A stretch of DNA of 64,000 nucleotides, from contig JAHHSG010000011.1 in the NCBI GenBank assembly GCA_020025305.1, positions 1 through 64,000 on the forward strand. Reading direction: 5' to 3'. How positions within the stretch are numbered: the stretch's first letter is position 1; every line of letters begins with the position of its first letter. This document shows, piece by piece, positions 16,192-24,443 of the stretch. The notes beneath the pieces were generated by a model. That model was not told the origin of the DNA. It made no database searches and was given only the letters and a program-made list of their open reading frames with translations. The stretch comes from Oscillospiraceae bacterium (GTDB lineage Bacteria; Bacillota; Clostridia; Oscillospirales; Oscillospiraceae). The position numbers and the translations under genes are program-made.

Positions 16192-16389
16192 TTGAAAATT
16201 ACATTAAATCCCGATCAGGAAGTCGTAAAAATGATTCGAAAAGGTCTGGAGCAGACCGGCGGCTACTGTCCCTGCCGCAGAGAGCATACGGAGGAAAATC
16301 GCTGTATGTGTCAGGAGTTTCGGGAACAGATCAAAGACCCCGATTATGAGGGCTTCTGTCACTGCCTTTTATACTATAAGTCTAAATAA
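16192..16389 (+). CDS. Ferredoxin:thioredoxin reductase catalytic-chain-like protein
   Basis: A 65-residue protein with the cysteine layout of the FTR catalytic subunit: C26-P-C28, C38-M-C40 and C56-H-C58 (family pattern CPC...CPC...CHC). These hold a 4Fe-4S cluster next to a redox disulfide that passes electrons from ferredoxin to thioredoxin. It is shorter than plant or cyanobacterial FTR at the N-terminus, as in other anaerobes. The start is TTG at 16192, after GAGGAGGG. The next native gene is thioredoxin, which fits, but a 1.24-kb insertion now separates them. The last 50 bp of this gene are duplicated beyond that insertion. Confidence 0.85.
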   Translation: MKITLNPDQEVVKMIRKGLEQTGGYCPCRREHTEENRCMCQEFREQIKDPDYEGFCHCLLYYKSK

Positions 16390-16394
16390 ACACC
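16340..16394 (+). repeat. Direct repeat copy 1 (left flank of the 1.24-kb insertion)
   Basis: A 55-bp segment comprising the last 50 bp of the FTR-like gene plus 5 bp. It is repeated at 17582-17636 with one difference (C at 16365, T at 17607). Copy-to-copy offset is 1242 bp. Confidence 0.95.
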
Positions 16395-16687
16395 ACCTTT
16401 CAGCGCCGCCCGCAGGCGGCGCAATACCCGAGCCCCCGCCGAAACCTCCCCCCGCATTAGATAACGGCGGGGGCGAGTGCAAGGCGAACGGCGGCGGGTA
16501 GCCGCGTTTCGCCGCGCAGGCCGCAAGGGGCGGCGCACCAGGCCAAAGAGAACCAGGCACACCACCCGCCCCGACGTCGGCATTGCGTCGGGGGCGCCGA
16601 AGGCCAAGGCGCCCGCAGGCGCCGCAGGGGGAGCCACATCTTGTATGTCATGTTTGCAACGCCTACAGGATATAGGGGGTTTCCCCC

Positions 16688-16990
16688 CTATTCAGTGTAG
16701 CCGTCCCAATCGGGCGCATAGTAATCCGCAAGGTATTCTATGCAGGCTTGTTGGACTTCTTCGGCGGTCATGTAGTCGGGTTGGTCATACCATTTTGTAC
16801 CGTGGGCGATGTTGTGACAGTATGCGCACAGCGTTATGAGGTTTTGCGGGTTCCGCTTTGCGCCACCTTCTGAACGTGGTATTGCGTGATGGATTTGCAG
16901 TTGCTTTACGCTATCGCATAGGGCGCAACGGTAGCCGTCACGGCGGTAGACCTCTTTGCGGATGTTGTTTGGAATGTTTGCACTAATCAT
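16688..16990 (-). CDS. HNH endonuclease
   Basis: A 100-residue nuclease with a complete HNH fold: CALCDSVKQLQIHHAIPRSEGG (Cys pair and the catalytic His-His), then NLITLCAYCHNIAHG (second Cys pair, Asn and His). The N-terminal IRKEVYRRDGYRC is the usual lead-in. The ATG at 16990 has AAAGGAG upstream. Such proteins serve homing, phage packaging or element mobility. It lies alone with a small DNA-binding-like gene inside the 1.24-kb insertion. Confidence 0.9.
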   Translation of the reverse strand: MISANIPNNIRKEVYRRDGYRCALCDSVKQLQIHHAIPRSEGGAKRNPQNLITLCAYCHNIAHGTKWYDQPDYMTAEEVQQACIEYLADYYAPDWDGYTE

Positions 16991-17231
16991 TGTTGTGTGC
17001 TCCTTTCATAGATTGTACGCATTCCGCAAACCCTGTGTCAAGGGCGCCCCTTGGCGGCGTCAGCCGCATTGTGAGCGGTGACGGCGGGGCGGGGCATTGA
17101 TGCCCAGGCACGGCGGCAACGGTCGCAATGAAGCGCAGAACCCTTTCTGCGTGACAAGGGGCGCTTGTCTTGCCCTTGATGCAGGGTTTACACTGTCTCT
17201 CCTGTCTATGAAAGGGCGCAACAATGATGTC
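16984..17231. repeat. Imperfect inverted duplication around the HNH upstream region
   Basis: The left arm (about 16987-17052) recurs inverted at about 17150-17230. Matching blocks in order are ATCATTGTTG, CCTTTCATAGA, AAACCCTG, TCAAGGGC and CCCCTTG. The left arm holds the HNH start and ribosome binding site; the right arm mirrors them with AAAGGG and ATGATG but opens only a 13-codon frame. This looks like a degenerate inverted copy of one control region, or a structural site of the element. Confidence 0.7.
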
Positions 17232-17457
17232 ACTTGTATATCACTTCCCCGTCATTCGTGAATATGCGCCGTGACGGCTGTTGTGGCGCCCGTAGCTTTG
17301 ATAGAAGCAGTTCCCGCATGAATGCATATGGCGTTGTTTTCCGTTCCTTGCAAAGCGCCTTGAGCCGTTCCATGTCCTCCGCCGCAATCTTCGTTGATAC
17401 TGTCTTGATGTGCTTTTTGTCCCATCGTGCTTGACGTTCTCGTTTAAACTTTTCCAC
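17230..17457 (-). CDS. Small ribbon-helix-helix-like DNA-binding protein
   Basis: A 75-residue basic protein. IKTVSTKIAAEDMERLKALC and TPYAFMRELLLSKL suit a ribbon-helix-helix (Arc/CopG/mobilisation-accessory) fold. The start is GTG at 17457 with GAAAGGTAG upstream. It lies within the 1.24-kb insertion, upstream of the HNH gene on the same strand and separated from it by the inverted-repeat region. It could bind that region as the element's accessory protein or regulator; this is inferred. Confidence 0.65.
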   Translation of the reverse strand: MEKFKRERQARWDKKHIKTVSTKIAAEDMERLKALCKERKTTPYAFMRELLLSKLRAPQQPSRRIFTNDGEVIYK

Positions 17458-17581
17458 TTTTCCACTACCTTTCTCAAGAAACCTGGTCGAATGTACTGTA
17501 GACCTATCAAGAAAACTGGTACAGATGTTCTATCTTTAGAAGCCTTGCCCACAAGGGCAATACCTTTAAAGCACACTGTTG

Positions 17582-17636
17582 CCGATTATGAGGGCTTCTG
17601 TCACTGTCTTTTATACTATAAGTCTAAATAAACACC
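17582..17636 (+). repeat. Direct repeat copy 2 (right flank of the insertion)
   Basis: A 54-of-55 match to 16340-16394. It contains the last codons and stop of the FTR-like gene but has no reading frame of its own, and it is followed directly by the native trxA leader. Confidence 0.95.
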
Positions 17637-17657
17637 GCTGATAAGGAGGATTTACAC

Positions 17658-17969
17658 ATGTCTGAAATCAAGATTACTCGTGATAATTTCCAACAGGAGG
17701 TTCTGCACAGCCACGTCCCTGTACTGGTGGATTTCTGGGCCACATGGTGCGGCCCCTGCCGGATGCTGGCCCCCACTATTGAAGAGCTGGCCCGTGAGTA
17801 TGAAGGCCGCGCCAAGATCTGCAAGCTGAACGTTGACGAGGAGCCCCAGCTGGCTGCCCAGTTCGGCATCGTCAGCATTCCCACTGTAAAGGTATTCCGT
17901 AACGGTGCTGTCTCAGGTTCTCTGGTGGGCCTGCATTCCAAGGCGGATCTGCAAGCGCTGCTCGACTGA
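17658..17969 (+). CDS. trxA: Thioredoxin
   Basis: A 103-residue thioredoxin with the active site WATWCGPCRM, the cis-proline strand SIPTVKVFRNG, and the usual length. It reduces protein disulfides in the cytoplasm. AAGGAGG precedes the ATG by about 8 bases. It was probably co-transcribed with the FTR-like gene before the insertion; no clear new promoter was found, so expression now depends on read-through or on a promoter within the insert. A hairpin follows the stop. Confidence 0.97.
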   Translation: MSEIKITRDNFQQEVLHSHVPVLVDFWATWCGPCRMLAPTIEELAREYEGRAKICKLNVDEEPQLAAQFGIVSIPTVKVFRNGAVSGSLVGLHSKADLQALLD

Positions 17970-17978
17970 CCAAAACCC

Positions 17979-18006
17979 ACTGCCCGACAGAGTTCTGTCG
18001 GGCAGT
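17979..18006 (+). terminator. Hairpin after trxA
   Basis: Perfect 12-bp stem ACTGCCCGACAG / CTGTCGGGCAGT with a 4-nt loop; the T-run is weak. Confidence 0.65.
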
Positions 18007-18157
18007 ACTCTATGGTTAATTTACAGATTCGACACAACTTTCTCTGCTTTCTCTGCTATACTTAGTCTGTTTGCAGGTGTACTTCTCACCTCGAAAGCTG
18101 CGTGAAGGACTTACTCCATCGCGGCTTTTTCTATTTTGCATGAGAGGAGCGGGCTAT

Positions 18158-18634
18158 ATGCACCCGTTGTTAAAATCTATATGGTTTATGGTCGTGCTGG
18201 GAGTTGTTTCCCAAATCGTAGGTTCTCTGCTGCCCCGCCGCATCTTTCACGGTGACCGCCCGCCTTTTTCCCCCTTTCGGTGGGAAAAGGACGGAAAGAT
18301 CTACGAATATCTCCACATCCGACGTTGGAAGGATCGGGTTCCCGACATGAGCCGTATCCTCAAGAGTATGGTCAAAAAGAAGCTGCCTGTGGGCAGCAGC
18401 AGCGCCCGCATGGATCTCTTGGTGCAGGAAACTTGCGTAGCCGAACTAATCCACAGCCTGCTGATCGTTGCAGGGCTGCGTCTTTTGCGCATCTGGCCCG
18501 GTATCGGTGGCTGGATTGTCTATCTGATATATGTACTGCTGGGAAATCTCCCCTTTATCATGATCCAGCGCTACAATCGTCCCCGTCTGGTGCATTTAGT
18601 GGAGAAAACAAAAGAGAGAGAAGGATCCTTATGA
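18158..18634 (+). CDS. CrtO-like (glycosyl-diaponeurosporenoate acyltransferase-type) membrane protein
   Basis: A 158-residue membrane protein resembling the CrtO acyltransferase family, named after the staphyloxanthin enzyme. It has an N-terminal membrane segment, then FSPFRWEKDGKIYEYLHIRRWKDRVPDMSR, the family's most recognisable stretch, then SARMDLLVQETCVAELIH and two C-terminal membrane segments ending in LPFIMIQRYNRPRL. No carotenoid genes are near, so it probably acylates another glycolipid. The ATG at 18158 follows AGAGGAG. It overlaps the next gene, a glycolipid-type glycosyltransferase, by 4 bp (ATGA), indicating translational coupling. Confidence 0.75.
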   Translation: MHPLLKSIWFMVVLGVVSQIVGSLLPRRIFHGDRPPFSPFRWEKDGKIYEYLHIRRWKDRVPDMSRILKSMVKKKLPVGSSSARMDLLVQETCVAELIHSLLIVAGLRLLRIWPGIGGWIVYLIYVLLGNLPFIMIQRYNRPRLVHLVEKTKEREGSL

Positions 18635-19725
18635 AAGTTGCCATTCTATCTTGTAATACAGGCGGTGGTCACAATACGGCTGCTGCCTCTCTGGCTGAGG
18701 TTTTGGCGCAGCGCGGCCACAGCTGCTGCATCTGCAATGCATTGGAATTTATGCCCAAAACCACAGCGCAGGTCATCAGTAAGGGCCACAATTTTGCCTA
18801 CCGTCACACCCCGAAACTTTTTGGCATGGGCTATCGGTTCGAGGAAAAATATCAGCCCTCCCTCTTTATGGAGCAGTCCATCAAGGCAGCACTCCCCCTC
18901 TATCACGAATTACAGCGGCAAAAGGCAGACGCTGTGCTATGTGTCCATCTCTTCCCTGCCATGATGATGACAGAACTGAGGCAAAACCATGGGGTTACGC
19001 TGCCCACCTGGTTCATTTCCACCGATTTTACCTGCTATCCCGGTGTCAGCGATTTGGATGTGGACGGTATTTGTATGCCCCACCAGGAGCTGCGGCAGAG
19101 CTTTACCGATGCCGGCATTCCCTCCCATCTGCTCTATGCCACCGGTATCCCGGTACGGCAAGCCTTTTCCCAGCCCATGTCCCGTGAAACTGCCCGACAG
19201 ACGTTGGACATGCCCGGAAAGAACCGTGTTCTGGTACTGGCCTGCGGCAGTATGGGGGCCGGGCCGGTACGAGAAGTGGCTCATACGATTGCAGGCCTTC
19301 TCCATAAGGAGGACCTTCTCGTCACCATCTGCGGCAACAACCAGCGGCTCAAACAGCAGATGGACGCTGATTTCTGGCATAACCAAGAGCAAGTCCGTGT
19401 GGTGGGCTTCACCAAACAGATGGATCTCTACATGCACGCGGCTGACCTTCTCATTACCAAAGCAGGAGGACTCACCACCGCCGAGGCACTGGCCGCCCAA
19501 GTCCCGCTCCTTTATCTGGATGCTGTTCCGGGCTGCGAGACATATAATCTGGACTTTATGGTCAACCACGGCTGCGCTTTGATGAGCCACGACGAAAAGG
19601 ATATATCCCCCCTACTGATGGGAATCCTGAGCGGTGCCATTGATCCGCAAACCATGGTGCAGCGCCGCACTTCTTTTCCGCACCACAGCGCCGAAACAAT
19701 CTGTGATCTCCTCTGCAAAGCGTAG
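18631..19725 (+). CDS. GT28 glycosyltransferase (MGDG synthase/UgtP-like)
   Basis: A 364-residue cytoplasmic-face glycosyltransferase of the MGDG-synthase/processive diacylglycerol glucosyltransferase group. The N-terminal SCNTGGGHNTAAASLAEVL is the family's GGGH acceptor-domain motif. VLACGSMGAGPVREV opens the donor domain, and VGFTKQMDLYMHAADLLITKAGGLTTAEALA is the nucleotide-sugar loop. The start is ATG at 18631, overlapping the CrtO-like stop by 4 bp. Together they probably build an acylated glycolipid in the membrane. The sugar donor cannot be told. Confidence 0.88.
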   Translation: MKVAILSCNTGGGHNTAAASLAEVLAQRGHSCCICNALEFMPKTTAQVISKGHNFAYRHTPKLFGMGYRFEEKYQPSLFMEQSIKAALPLYHELQRQKADAVLCVHLFPAMMMTELRQNHGVTLPTWFISTDFTCYPGVSDLDVDGICMPHQELRQSFTDAGIPSHLLYATGIPVRQAFSQPMSRETARQTLDMPGKNRVLVLACGSMGAGPVREVAHTIAGLLHKEDLLVTICGNNQRLKQQMDADFWHNQEQVRVVGFTKQMDLYMHAADLLITKAGGLTTAEALAAQVPLLYLDAVPGCETYNLDFMVNHGCALMSHDEKDISPLLMGILSGAIDPQTMVQRRTSFPHHSAETICDLLCKA

Positions 19726-19730
19726 TTTTT

Positions 19731-19766
19731 ACCCTCTGCCTCCACCGGCAGAGGGTATCTTTTTTG
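19731..19766 (+). terminator. Terminator after the glycolipid genes
   Basis: ACCCTCTGCC (19731-19740) / GGCAGAGGGT (19747-19756) followed by ATCTTTTTT. Confidence 0.9.
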
Positions 19767-19870
19767 CAATTCACATAAATTCCCGGCAAATTTTTTCAAT
19801 TGTTCATACAAATGTAACACATATCTGCTATGATAAAATTGTAACAAAGGCATGAGGAGGAGCTTCCCCC

Positions 19871-20557
19871 ATGATGAGCAAAAAAAGTGAAATGATCAAT
19901 CTGCAGCATATGACCCTGCCCAAAAACGCCACACCAGAACAAAAGGAATTGTTGGCCGGCATGGTTCGTGTCAATCACCTGTTCCGCAGCGCCTTAAAAG
20001 TTGCTGTGACACAGTTGGAGATTTTGGACGAGGAATTTTCCAGCATGTACGATCACTCCCCCATCCATCACATTGAATATCGTCTCAAAACGCTGGACAG
20101 TATCACCGATAAGCTGCATCGCCGCGGTCACGAAGTTACCATCGACAACATCTACACTTACATTCAGGATGTGGCCGGCGTTCGCGTAATCTGCAATTAT
20201 CTGGACGACATCTACTATTTGCGCCGTCTATTGACCCGCACCGAGTGTTTTAAGATCACACGGGAGTCGGACTACATCAAAAACCCTAAAGAGTCCGGTT
20301 ATCGCAGTCTCCACCTGATACTCGATGTTCCCATCGTTATCTCAGAAGGAACCCTGCATTTGCCTGTGGAGGTACAGCTGCGCACCATCGCTATGGATAT
20401 GTGGGCCAGTTTGGAGCATGAACTGCGCTATAAATCCGACCGCAACTTCTCAGAGGAAGACGCCAAGCGGCTGCAGCTCTGCTCCGAGGCCATCTGCGAG
20501 GTGGATCGGGAGATGCAAAATATCTATCTGGGTGAAAATCCCGAATACGACGCCTAA
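19871..20557 (+). CDS. Small alarmone synthetase, (p)ppGpp synthetase (RelQ/YjbM-like)
   Basis: A 228-residue single-domain pyrophosphokinase that transfers pyrophosphate from ATP to GDP or GTP. Motifs: IEYRLKTLDSITDKLHRR, IQDVAGVRVICNYLDDIYYL (RelA/SpoT synthetase core), ESDYIKNPKESGYRSLHLIL (the G-loop Tyr stacking the guanine) and VEVQLRTIAMDMWASLEHEL (catalytic Glu and metal site). There is no hydrolase or TGS domain, so it is a small alarmone synthetase. GGAGGAG precedes the ATG. It is monocistronic, between two terminators. Confidence 0.95.
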   Translation: MMSKKSEMINLQHMTLPKNATPEQKELLAGMVRVNHLFRSALKVAVTQLEILDEEFSSMYDHSPIHHIEYRLKTLDSITDKLHRRGHEVTIDNIYTYIQDVAGVRVICNYLDDIYYLRRLLTRTECFKITRESDYIKNPKESGYRSLHLILDVPIVISEGTLHLPVEVQLRTIAMDMWASLEHELRYKSDRNFSEEDAKRLQLCSEAICEVDREMQNIYLGENPEYDA

Positions 20558-20578
20558 TCCTTCTATCTACATAAAAAA

Positions 20579-20611
20579 GGACCGTTTCCCATGGGAAACG
20601 GTCCTTTTTTT
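20579..20611. terminator. Bidirectional terminator between the alarmone synthetase and V-ATPase
   Basis: GGACCGTTTCCC (20579-20590) / GGGAAACGGTCC (20593-20604), flanked by six A and seven T; it serves both converging units. Confidence 0.95.
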
Positions 20612-21262
20612 CTATTGATAGTCGTGGGCGTCCTGCAGCACCATTTCCTTGACCTTCATCAAGCGAGTGGTATTGCCGCGCTCATTCTCATCCAGTTTCA
20701 TGGTGATATAGCGGATATTGCGCTGCATATCGGGGATGACCACATACTCCAGCGCATTGACGCGGCGGCGTGTCTTTTCAATGTCCTGCGCCAGCAGCTG
20801 CATGGTTTTTTCCACCTCTGCCAGCTCCAGCATATCCTGAAACACCTGACCGAAAGCCTCCAGTGCCACATCCAACTCTCCGCTGGTCTGCGCAAAGCCG
20901 TAGGGGTAGATCTCGGTAGGGTCCTGATTGCGGGTCTGGTAGTGGTAGACCGGGACATTGACGCTCATCACATTGCGATACGTTACGTCCAGCTCCACGC
21001 TCTGCTTAGGGTACAGCAGCGCCTGCTCCAGCATCTCCGGGGACATGACGGCAGAGGCGGCCGTAAAGGCAGCACCTGCACGCTCCAACCCCTCCTCCAC
21101 GCGGCGGCGCAGCTCCCGGTTGCGGCGAACGACATCCATAAACTGCTTCATGAGCTCATCCCGCTTATCCTTCAAGAGCTTATGCCCACGCACAGCCGTC
21201 TTCACACGGCCCTTGAGCCGTGTCAGCTCCATTCTGGTGGGATTGATGGTCTTATTTGCCAT
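20612..21262 (-). CDS. ntpD: V-type ATPase subunit D
   Basis: A 216-residue central-stalk subunit, the rotor shaft inside the A3B3 head. It starts with NPTRMELTRLKGRVKTA, continues as a long coiled coil, and has LAQDIEKTRRRVNALEYVVIP, the family's best-conserved segment. It is the last gene of the nine-gene operon, 8 bp after subunit B, and its stop lies directly against the shared terminator. Confidence 0.95.
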   Translation of the reverse strand: MANKTINPTRMELTRLKGRVKTAVRGHKLLKDKRDELMKQFMDVVRRNRELRRRVEEGLERAGAAFTAASAVMSPEMLEQALLYPKQSVELDVTYRNVMSVNVPVYHYQTRNQDPTEIYPYGFAQTSGELDVALEAFGQVFQDMLELAEVEKTMQLLAQDIEKTRRRVNALEYVVIPDMQRNIRYITMKLDENERGNTTRLMKVKEMVLQDAHDYQ

Positions 21263-21270
21263 AGCGCACC

Positions 21271-22650
21271 TCAGTTATCTTTCTGAGGCAGATACTTGTC
21301 GATCATATCGGACTTGATACGCTTCAGCTCACCGCGGGGCAGCATCGCCAGCAGATCCCAGCCCAGATCCAGCGTCTCCTCAATGGTGCGGTTCTCGTCG
21401 AAGCCCTGAGATACATAACGCTTCTCAAACTCATCGGCAAACTTAGCAAACTTCAGGTCCACAGGGGTCAGCGCCGCCTCACCCAGAATGGTCATCAGCT
21501 CCTTAGCCTCCTTACCGGAAGCGTAGGCCGCAAACAGCTGGTTCATGGTAGGCGCATGATCCTCACGGGTCTTGCCTGCGCCCACACCCTTATCCTTCAG
21601 ACGGGACAGGCTGGGCAGCACGTCCACAGGGGGCATAATGCCTTTGCGGTACAGATCCCGGGAGAGGATGATCTGACCCTCGGTGATATAGCCCGTCAGG
21701 TCAGGGATGGGGTGGGTCTTATCGTCTTCCGGCATGGTGAGGATGGGGATCATCGTCACAGAACCGGGGCAGCCCAGCTTACGGCCTGCACGCTCATACA
21801 TGGTGGCAAGGTCGGTATAGAGGTAGCCGGGATAGCCGCGGCGTCCGGGCACTTCCTTCCGGGCGGCGGACACCTCACGGAGAGCCTCGGCGTAGTTGGT
21901 GATATCGGTAAGAATGACCAACACGTGCATATTCTTCTCAAAGGCCAGATACTCCGCAGCGGTCAGCGCCATACGAGGGGTAGCGATACGCTCAACGGCG
22001 GGGTCGTTGGCCAGGTTGGTGAACAGCACCGTACGGTCGATGGCGCCGGTGCGGCGGAACTCCTGCACGAAGAACTCGGACTCCTCAAAGGTGATACCGA
22101 TGGCGGCAAACACCACGGCAAACTTAGAGCTGTCGTCCAGCACCTTGGCCTGACGGGCAATCTGTGCCGCCAGCTGTGCGTGGGGCAGACCGGAACCGGA
22201 GAAGATGGGCAGCTTCTGACCACGCACCAGCGTATTCAATCCGTCGATGGAGGAGATGCCCGTCTGGATAAACTCGTCGGGATAGTCGCGGGCTGCCGGG
22301 TTCATGGGCAGGCCGTTGATATCCATATACTTCTCCGCCAGCAGCTCCGGGCCGCCGTCGATAGGCTCGCCCATGCCGTTGAACACACGGCCCAGCATAT
22401 CCTCGGAGACGCCCAGCTGCAGAGGATGACCCAGAAAACGGATCTTGGAGTCCCGCAGGTTGATGCCGGCGGAATTTTCAAAAAGCTGTACCACAGCCTT
22501 ATCTCCGTTAACCTCCAACACCTTGCAGCGGCGCACTGTTCCGTCATGGAGCTCAATCTCCGCCAGTTCGTCGTAGGTGACACCCTCCACCTGATCCACC
22601 ACCATCAAAGGGCCGGACACTTCGCGGATGGTACGGTATTCCTTCATCAT
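21271..22650 (-). CDS. ntpB: V-type ATPase subunit B
   Basis: A 459-residue non-catalytic nucleotide-binding subunit. It shows YRTIREVSGPLMVV at the start, GRVFNGMGEPIDGGP, FIQTGISSIDGLNTLVRGQKLPIFSGSGLPHA (P-loop lost, as usual for B) and RRGYPGYLYTDLA. It alternates with subunit A in the catalytic hexamer. The start overlaps the subunit A stop by 4 bp (ATGA). Confidence 0.97.
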   Translation of the reverse strand: MMKEYRTIREVSGPLMVVDQVEGVTYDELAEIELHDGTVRRCKVLEVNGDKAVVQLFENSAGINLRDSKIRFLGHPLQLGVSEDMLGRVFNGMGEPIDGGPELLAEKYMDINGLPMNPAARDYPDEFIQTGISSIDGLNTLVRGQKLPIFSGSGLPHAQLAAQIARQAKVLDDSSKFAVVFAAIGITFEESEFFVQEFRRTGAIDRTVLFTNLANDPAVERIATPRMALTAAEYLAFEKNMHVLVILTDITNYAEALREVSAARKEVPGRRGYPGYLYTDLATMYERAGRKLGCPGSVTMIPILTMPEDDKTHPIPDLTGYITEGQIILSRDLYRKGIMPPVDVLPSLSRLKDKGVGAGKTREDHAPTMNQLFAAYASGKEAKELMTILGEAALTPVDLKFAKFADEFEKRYVSQGFDENRTIEETLDLGWDLLAMLPRGELKRIKSDMIDKYLPQKDN

Positions 22651-24419
22651 TCGTATTCACCCACCTTTTTGACAAGTTCTTCCACCTGCTGCTCCATGGC
22701 AGCGGCAATTTCATCATACACGGCGCTATAGGCATCCGCCTCGGCGTATTTGGCACGGCCCAGCTCTTCACGGGCAGGCAGGTCAAACAGCTTCTGCGTC
22801 TCCACTCCCTTGGTCAGTGCATCACGGCACAGATCATCGTAGTGCAGGATCATGCCCAGCAGCTTCTCCTGTCGGTCAAAGCTGGAATACGAGTCCACAT
22901 CCATAAAGGCATTTTGCTGCAGGAAGTCCTCACGCAGCATACGAGCCACCTCCAGCGTCAGCTGATCGCCGGGGCTCAGAGAGTCCTTACCTACCAGCTG
23001 CACGATCTCATTGAGCTCGTTCTCCTCCTGAAGTATGTGCATGGCGCGGCCACGGTTCTTCATGAACTCCTCGCCCAAATGCTCATCGTACCAAGGCTTC
23101 ATGGAGTCCAGATACAAAGAGTAGGAGTTCAGCCAGTTGATGGCGGGGAAATGACGGCGATAAGCCAGAGAAGCATCCAGAGACCAGAACACCTTTACGA
23201 TGCGCATGGTACCCTGTGCCACGGGCTCACTAAGGTCACCACCGGGAGGCGACACAGCGCCCACGGCGGTCAGTGTACCGGTACGATCCTCCGTACCCAT
23301 GCACTGCACCACGCCGGCACGCTCATAGAACTGTGCAAGGCGGGAAGCCAGATAGGCGGGATAGCCCTCTTCACCGGGCATCTCTTCCAAGCGGCCGGAC
23401 ATCTCACGGAGGGCCTCGGCCCAGCGGGAGGTGGAGTCGGCGATGACGGCCACATCGTAGCCCATATCACGGAAATACTCGGCGATGGTAATACCTGTAT
23501 ACACGGACGCCTCACGGGCTGCCACAGGCATATCGGAGGTATTGGCAATCAGCACGGTACGCTTCATCAAAGTCTCACCGGTGCGGGGGTCAGTCAGTTC
23601 CGGGAATTCACGCAGAACATCGGTCATCTCATTGCCGCGCTCACCGCAGCCGATGTAGACCACAATATCCACATCAGACCACTTAGCCAGCTGGTGCTGC
23701 ACCACCGTCTTGCCCGAACCGAAGGGGCCGGGCACAGCGGCCGTGCCGCCCTTGGCAATGGGGAACATGGTGTCGATGATACGCTGACCGGACTGCAGCG
23801 GCACCACCGGGGGGAACTTGCGGCGATAGGGACGGCCCACACGGACAGGCCACTTCTGCACCATTGTCAGTTCCTTTACCTCGCCCTTGTCGGTGCGAAT
23901 GCGGGCAACGGTCTCCTCAATGGTGTACTCTCCGGCCTCAGCCACCCACTCCACGGTGCCTGTAATGCCGTTGGGAACCATAATCTTGTGGAGCACAACG
24001 GCCGTCTCCGGCACGGTGCCCAGCACATCGCCGCCAATCACCTTCTGCCCCACGGAAGCCACAGGAGTAAACTCCCACTTCTTATCCCGGGGCAGGGACG
24101 GCACCTGTATGCCGCGGGTGATGTTGGCGCCCACCTGCTTGACAATCTCCTCCAGCGGACGCTGGATACCGTCATAAATGTTCTCGATCAGACCGGGACC
24201 CAGCTCCACGCTCAAAGGAGCGCCGGTGGTAACCACCTCAGCCCCCGGGCCAAGGCCGCTGGTCTCCTCATAGACCTGAATGGAGGCGCGGTCACCGGTC
24301 ATATTCAGAATTTCTCCGATCAGATGCTGGGGGCCGACATGGACCACGTCGGCCATGTTGGCATCGGACATGCCATCGGCCACCACCAGCGGACCGGATA
24401 CTTTGATAACTTTACCCAT
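22647..24419 (-). CDS. ntpA: V-type ATPase catalytic subunit A
   Basis: A 590-residue catalytic subunit that binds and hydrolyses (or makes) ATP. The Walker A GPFGSGKTV lies near residue 233, preceded by the V-type non-homologous insertion (about 110-210). GERGNEMTDVL and ADSTSRWAEALREMSGRLEEMPGEEGYPAYL follow. Length matches bacterial V/A-type A subunits. It starts 25 bp after subunit F with AAAGGAAAAG upstream. Confidence 0.98.
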   Translation of the reverse strand: MGKVIKVSGPLVVADGMSDANMADVVHVGPQHLIGEILNMTGDRASIQVYEETSGLGPGAEVVTTGAPLSVELGPGLIENIYDGIQRPLEEIVKQVGANITRGIQVPSLPRDKKWEFTPVASVGQKVIGGDVLGTVPETAVVLHKIMVPNGITGTVEWVAEAGEYTIEETVARIRTDKGEVKELTMVQKWPVRVGRPYRRKFPPVVPLQSGQRIIDTMFPIAKGGTAAVPGPFGSGKTVVQHQLAKWSDVDIVVYIGCGERGNEMTDVLREFPELTDPRTGETLMKRTVLIANTSDMPVAAREASVYTGITIAEYFRDMGYDVAVIADSTSRWAEALREMSGRLEEMPGEEGYPAYLASRLAQFYERAGVVQCMGTEDRTGTLTAVGAVSPPGGDLSEPVAQGTMRIVKVFWSLDASLAYRRHFPAINWLNSYSLYLDSMKPWYDEHLGEEFMKNRGRAMHILQEENELNEIVQLVGKDSLSPGDQLTLEVARMLREDFLQQNAFMDVDSYSSFDRQEKLLGMILHYDDLCRDALTKGVETQKLFDLPAREELGRAKYAEADAYSAVYDEIAAAMEQQVEELVKKVGEYE

Positions 24420-24443
24420 GGTGTTCTTTTCCTTTCCTTAGAT

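Larger units (their letters stand above)
16340..17581. mobile_element. 1242-bp insertion between the FTR-like gene and trxA
   Basis: The unit lies between two 55-bp direct repeats equal to the 3' end of the FTR-like gene. Removing one repeat plus the insert would restore an FTR-trxA operon with trxA's ribosome binding site close behind the FTR stop. The insert is richer in G+C than its neighbours, especially at 16400-16640, where several GC hairpins occur (for example GCGCCGCC-CGCA-GGCGGCGC at 16403-16422). It encodes an HNH nuclease and a small ribbon-helix-helix-like protein, both leftward, and no recognisable integrase or transposase. Integration that rebuilds a gene's 3' end is typical of site-specific recombination, so it may be a non-autonomous element mobilised in trans; homing by the HNH enzyme is an alternative. 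Confidence 0.8.
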
